From NCBI GenBank assembly GCA_017478025.1, contig JAFVGZ010000015.1, forward strand, positions 1 through 35,844: a stretch of 35,844 nucleotides of DNA, written 5' to 3'. Shown here one piece after another: positions 32,061-35,844 of this stretch. Under the pieces are notes generated by a model. The model did not search any database. It was not told where the DNA came from and saw only the letters and a program-made list of their open reading frames with translations. Position 1 is the first letter of the stretch, and every line of letters starts with the position of its first letter. Made by a program: the position numbers and the translations under genes. This stretch comes from Prevotella sp. GTDB taxonomy: Bacteria > Bacteroidota > Bacteroidia > Bacteroidales > Bacteroidaceae.

Positions 32061-33410
32061 TTAGTAAGTATATTTTACTTTCTTGACTAAACGAAGACGG
32101 TAAAGTGTACCTGCGCCAGCCTTTGACACATTATTAAATTGCTTGAAATTATATGAGTAGGTTGCGCCATCGCAAAGATATCTGGTATTATTTCCGCTAT
32201 TTTCCCAATAGCCTACTGATCCTCCTTCAACTTGTTCTAATAATGTACTCAGAGAAGTGCCACTACCCGCATAGTATATTGCTTTTATGGCATCTACCTG
32301 TGCTTTTGTCGGTATCTCCCAGCCTGTAAGATCTCCTTCTATATAGCTTTTAGCGATTGAATCTGCCATGTTAGGGTAACTGCTCTTTGGTAAAGATGAG
32401 GACACATCAGTCCACTCCGCAATAGAATACAGCAACAATTCTTCATTATGTTCATCAATACTTTCAGCTATTGCCACAACGTGTCCATTCCATATTGACC
32501 CGGATGGGATATATTCATTACCTTCTGCTGTTCCTACGTCATTGCCACCGAAATCAAAGTCTATTGTCTGCAAGTCATCCCATACCGCAGCTGAGAACTC
32601 GCCTTCAAGGACCACCTTGCTCTGTCCTTGTTGCTCTTCCTGCTTTGTGTACTTACCACGGAAATAATATGGAGTACCGGCTACCAATGCTGAAGGGTAG
32701 GTATAAGCATAAGTCTCAGTATTGTCGGGACGAGTTATGTTTATAGAGAATATCGTTTTCTGTTCTTTTGCTGGCATTACATATATCTCGTCGCTTTGCC
32801 ATACTTTATCAGAGACTGAATACGACAAAGGCGCAACTGTAGTTGAATTACCTGCCGGTGTACCTGAGAAATCCATCTGTGTGGCCACATTCGACACTGT
32901 GACAGACACCGCCGTAGCATCTTCCGGCACGTTAGACAACGTGAATCTCACACCGCTCACCATGTATCCCATGTTGATATAGGCGTTGACGGGGGTTGAT
33001 GTTATTGTGACATTGGCGCTACCCATCTGCAATGCGGTAGTGCTCTGCGACGGAACATTGATCTTCGAGCCAAGCCCCTCAACCTCCTCTATCGTTATAT
33101 CGTCCGTTCCTGCAAGTGCCACAATGCGATACGAACCAGGGTCAAGCTTCAGTGAAAGGTTGCCGGAAGCAGACTCTATCGCCTGACTTGCCACATAACT
33201 GCCGTCTGCTGCAAAGGCATAGACCGTCACGGGATAGCTGATTGTACCCTCTGTCGCAGTGGCATTGACACGCAGCGTCTGCGCATTTGCCGACGTACTG
33301 CCCTGCGAAGAGTTTGATGAATGGAGGTCTGTAAGGTCCACAACCTCGCACGAGGCCATTAGCAGCAGAGCCGCAAACAGCCAGAATACATTAACACTAT
33401 GGTTTTTCAT
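32061..33410 (-). CDS. Fimbrillin-like surface lipoprotein
   Basis: A 449-residue lipoprotein with lipobox LMASC (Cys21), followed by EVVDLTD, an acidic context that suits surface export. The middle shows the fimbrillin-type pattern: LRVNATATEGTISYPVTVYAFAADG, LDPGSYRIVALAG, ANVTITSTPVNAYINMGYMVSGVRFTLSNVP, IYVMPAKEQKTIFSINI. From about residue 280 a different domain follows (GSIWNGHVVAIAE, GWEIPTKAQVDAIKAI, RYLCDGATYSYNF). It is reminiscent of the DUF1566/FISUMP style also seen in the BACON lipoprotein, so the protein may be a two-part adhesin or pilus-tip subunit. Exact family membership was not verifiable. Confidence 0.72.
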   Translation of the reverse strand: MKNHSVNVFWLFAALLLMASCEVVDLTDLHSSNSSQGSTSANAQTLRVNATATEGTISYPVTVYAFAADGSYVASQAIESASGNLSLKLDPGSYRIVALAGTDDITIEEVEGLGSKINVPSQSTTALQMGSANVTITSTPVNAYINMGYMVSGVRFTLSNVPEDATAVSVTVSNVATQMDFSGTPAGNSTTVAPLSYSVSDKVWQSDEIYVMPAKEQKTIFSINITRPDNTETYAYTYPSALVAGTPYYFRGKYTKQEEQQGQSKVVLEGEFSAAVWDDLQTIDFDFGGNDVGTAEGNEYIPSGSIWNGHVVAIAESIDEHNEELLLYSIAEWTDVSSSLPKSSYPNMADSIAKSYIEGDLTGWEIPTKAQVDAIKAIYYAGSGTSLSTLLEQVEGGSVGYWENSGNNTRYLCDGATYSYNFKQFNNVSKAGAGTLYRLRLVKKVKYTY

Positions 33411-33439
33411 ATCTATAAGGTTTTAAGTTTTGTTACCTT

Positions 33440-34381
33440 TTATCTCTCCGCCCTCATCGGGTTAGTAAGGAAATCCTCATAGGCCAAGCGTATGCCGTCC
33501 TTCAGTTCTGTCTTGTATGTCCATCCCAACTTTGTGGCTTTCGATACATCCAGTAGCTTGCGCGGCGTGCCATTGGGACGCGTAGTATCCCATTTTATCT
33601 CGCCTTCATAGCCTATCACCTCTGCCACCAGCTCTGTGAGAGCCTTGATGGTCAGCTCCTTGCCGGTGCCGGCATTGACAGTTTCGTTACCGCTATAGTT
33701 ATTCATAAGGAACACACACAGGTTTGCCAGGTCGTCAACATACAGGAATTCACGCAGCGGACTGCCGTCACCCCAGCATGTCACCTCCTTTAACCCATTC
33801 TCCTTAGCCTCATGAAAACGCCGTATCAACGCCGGCAATACGTGGCTATGCTCCGGGTGGTAGTTGTCATTGGGGCCATACAGGTTGGTTGGCATTACTG
33901 AGATATAGTCAGTTCCATACTGTCTGTTAAGGTATTCGCAGTACTTCAGGCCGCTGATCTTTGCCAGCGCGTATGCCTCATTGGTCTTCTCCAACTCCGA
34001 TGTCAGCAGGCAAGACTCCGGCATTGGCTGAGGAGCCATACGCGGATAGATACAACTGGAGCCAAGGAACTCCAGCTTCTTACATCCATTGCGCCACGCG
34101 GAGTGTATGACATTCATCTCAAGAATCATGTTCTCATACATAAAATCGGCTAATGCGCTTTGGTTTGCAATGATGCCACCGACCTTTGCTGCTGCAAGAA
34201 ACACATATTCCGGCCTCTCAGCAGCAAAGAAATCCTCTACTGCCTGCTGGTTACAGAGATCCAGTTCCTTGTGCGTGCGTACTATTATATTATTATATCC
34301 CTGACGCTGCAGCTCGCGCACAATGGCCGAACCCACCATGCCGCGATGACCTGCAACGTATATCTTACTGTCTAATTCCAT
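33440..34381 (-). CDS. fcl: GDP-L-fucose synthase
   Basis: A 313-residue short-chain dehydrogenase that epimerises and reduces GDP-4-keto-6-deoxymannose to GDP-L-fucose with NADPH. The nucleotide-binding motif is [15 protein letters not shown] (GxxGxxG); the catalytic region shows LGSSCIYP and the Y-x-x-x-K pair in [31 protein letters not shown] and [16 protein letters not shown] are family hallmarks. ATG 34381 is used because [13 protein letters not shown] is the expected N-terminus. It follows gmd by 53 bp on the same strand, forming the two-gene GDP-fucose pathway. Confidence 0.97.
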   Translation of the reverse strand: MELDSKIYVAGHRGMVGSAIVRELQRQGYNNIIVRTHKELDLCNQQAVEDFFAAERPEYVFLAAAKVGGIIANQSALADFMYENMILEMNVIHSAWRNGCKKLEFLGSSCIYPRMAPQPMPESCLLTSELEKTNEAYALAKISGLKYCEYLNRQYGTDYISVMPTNLYGPNDNYHPEHSHVLPALIRRFHEAKENGLKEVTCWGDGSPLREFLYVDDLANLCVFLMNNYSGNETVNAGTGKELTIKALTELVAEVIGYEGEIKWDTTRPNGTPRKLLDVSKATKLGWTYKTELKDGIRLAYEDFLTNPMRAER

Positions 34382-34434
34382 AAAAAAAATCTCCATACCC
34401 CTCCACAAAGGAGGTGATTTTTACTCTTTGGTAT

Positions 34435-35541
34435 TTATTTCACTAATCCTTTCTCCAGGTATTCTGCCAGGTTTGTGCGCATTACGCCTGCAACATGGTC
34501 AGCTGCAACTTTCTGCATATCATGGCGAACCATAATCTCCACCAGCTGTTCGAACGAGGTCTTTTGTGGGTTCCAACCCAGTTCTCTCTTTGCCTTTGAT
34601 GCATCTCCCCACAGGTTCACCACATCCGTTGGGCGATAGAAATCAGGTGACACCTCTACGAGAGTCTTTCCTACGAGGTTCTCAGGACCAGAGACACAGA
34701 TACCTTTCTCGTCCATTCCCTCTCCCTCAAAGCGCAGCTCCATGCCTGCGGCCTTAAATGCAGCGTATGTAAACTCGCGAACAGAGTGCTGCACACCGGT
34801 TGCAATTACAAAGTCCTCGGGTTTATCGTGCTGCAGTATGAGCCACATACACTCTACATAATCCTTCGCATAGCCCCAGTCACGCAATGACGACAGGTTT
34901 CCAAGGAACAGTTTCTCCTGCTTTCCCTGTGCTATACGTGCTGCTGCCAACGTAATCTTACGCGTAACGAATGTCTCACCTCGACGCTCCGATTCATGGT
35001 TGAACAGTATTCCGGAGCAGCAGAACATACCGTAAGCCTCACGATACTCCTTAACTATCCAGTACCCGTACAGCTTTGCCACTGCGTATGGAGAGTACGG
35101 ATGGAACGGTGTCTCCTCATTCTGTGGCACTTCTTCCACCTTACCGTACAATTCCGACGTAGAAGCCTGATAGATACGGCATTCCTTCTCCAGTCCGCAT
35201 GCACGCACGGCCTCAAGCACACGCAATACGCCGGTAGCATCCACGTCAGCCGTAAACTCCGGAGAGTCAAAGCTCACCTGCACATGGCTCTGTGCTGCCA
35301 GATTATATACTTCTGTAGGGCGTACAACGCCGACAACCTTTACCAAAGACATTGAGTCTCCAAGGTCTCCATAATGCAAATGGAAGTGCGGATTACCCTC
35401 AAGGTGTGCTATACGCTCACGATAATCCACTGAAGAACGACGTATGATGCCATGAACCTCATAGCCTTTCTCTATTAAGAACTCACTAAGATAAGAGCCA
35501 TCCTGCCCTGTAACGCCTGTAATAAGTGCAACTTTTCTCAT
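34435..35541 (-). CDS. gmd: GDP-mannose 4,6-dehydratase
   Basis: A 368-residue dehydratase that turns GDP-mannose into GDP-4-keto-6-deoxymannose. It begins [30 protein letters not shown], and has the catalytic signature [18 protein letters not shown] and [14 protein letters not shown] (YxxxK), then [17 protein letters not shown]. The in-frame region upstream of ATG 35541 overlaps the promoter at 35574-35605, which supports this start. It supplies the substrate for the GDP-fucose synthase encoded next, for capsule, O-antigen or glycoprotein fucosylation. Confidence 0.98.
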   Translation of the reverse strand: MRKVALITGVTGQDGSYLSEFLIEKGYEVHGIIRRSSVDYRERIAHLEGNPHFHLHYGDLGDSMSLVKVVGVVRPTEVYNLAAQSHVQVSFDSPEFTADVDATGVLRVLEAVRACGLEKECRIYQASTSELYGKVEEVPQNEETPFHPYSPYAVAKLYGYWIVKEYREAYGMFCCSGILFNHESERRGETFVTRKITLAAARIAQGKQEKLFLGNLSSLRDWGYAKDYVECMWLILQHDKPEDFVIATGVQHSVREFTYAAFKAAGMELRFEGEGMDEKGICVSGPENLVGKTLVEVSPDFYRPTDVVNLWGDASKAKRELGWNPQKTSFEQLVEIMVRHDMQKVAADHVAGVMRTNLAEYLEKGLVK

Positions 35542-35573
35542 GATAAGGATATCAATTATTGTACAATAATATG

Positions 35574-35605
35574 CAAAAGTACAAAAATATTCCGGTCTGC
35601 ACAAT
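35574..35605 (-). promoter_or_regulatory. gmd-fcl promoter, ATTG-N20-TACTTTTG
   Basis: Minus-strand ATTG (35602-35605), 20 bases, TACTTTTG (35574-35581). The predicted start near 35570 gives a leader of about 30 nt. Confidence 0.75.
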
Positions 35606-35708
35606 AGAAAAGAGCAAAAAAACGAAGTAACAGGTAAATCTTTGAAAGAAATCTAAAGATAATCTGTCTCTGGGTTTCTCCTTATACACCTTATTATATA
35701 TATACGCA

Positions 35709-35744
35709 AAAAAGCCTCACGAGCTGTTGCTCATGAGGCTTTTG
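35709..35744 (-). terminator. rRNA operon terminator
   Basis: AAAAGCCTCACGAGC (35710-35724) and GCTCATGAGGCTTTT (35729-35743) form a long stem with one mismatch and loop TGTT. On the minus strand it is followed by a run of six T. It is placed just after the 5S rRNA 3' end. Confidence 0.9.
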
Positions 35745-35754
35745 AAATGAAAAG

Positions 35755-35844
<90 letters not shown>

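Overview
The window looks like a chromosomal segment of a Bacteroidetes bacterium, most likely a Prevotella-type member of the Bacteroidales (inference). The evidence is: promoters of the TTTG / TAnnTTTG type; lipoproteins with acidic residues after the lipidated Cys; Bacteroidales-specific families (BACON lipoprotein, fimbrillin-like lipoprotein, RluA-like synthase with an extra N-terminal domain, LolA-like carrier, DUF3467); and many intergenic 7- and 8-base tandem repeats. Both ends are open: the left end lies in a heptamer repeat array and the right end inside a 5S rRNA gene.

Layout. 1-3060 (minus): pyridoxamine-kinase-like, RluA-like pseudouridine synthase and TlpA-like thiol-disulfide protein. 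3151-7280 (plus): lpxB and a secreted PL11 rhamnogalacturonan lyase ending in a strong terminator. 7427-13436 (minus): the accessory locus of most interest. 13662-14266 (minus): two identical tRNA-Val(TAC) genes plus a decayed third copy. 14352-22520 (minus): guaB, two parvulin chaperones, an OstA/LptA-like protein and mutL. 22540-24198 (plus): Mla-type ABC permease and ATPase. 24199-25219: a gene-free kilobase with hairpins and repeats. 25220-25983 (minus): L-rhamnose mutarotase and a DUF3467 protein. 26090-31950 (plus): amidase, MCE protein, dnaA, M23/LysM peptidase and a LolA-like protein. 32061-35605 (minus): fimbrillin-like lipoprotein, fcl and gmd. 35706-35844: rRNA operon terminator and partial 5S rRNA.

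The standout is the seven-gene minus-strand operon at 7427-13027. In transcription order it encodes a BACON-domain surface lipoprotein, a 269-residue precursor with 53 cysteines mostly at strict four-residue spacing, a radical SAM/SPASM enzyme, a second SPASM protein without a radical SAM Cys motif, a 94-residue accessory protein, TatA and TatC. The last five genes overlap head to tail. The precursor carries both a twin-arginine motif and a lipobox. The picture is a ribosomally made Cys-rich polypeptide modified in the cytoplasm, exported folded through a co-encoded Tat translocase and probably lipid-anchored at the surface. The rSAM/SPASM/CXXX families have names in public databases as I remember them. 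The dedicated Tat pair, the Tat-lipoprotein signal, the modular Cys layout and the structured leader are what I consider worth pursuing.

That operon is preceded by a consensus promoter at 13405-13436 and a leader of about 370 nt containing a nested foldback of about 205 bp. Other points of interest are three promoters that sit so close to their start codons that the mRNAs should be nearly leaderless, a 47-bp interspersed repeat present four times, and a three-arm alternative hairpin at 24294-24373.
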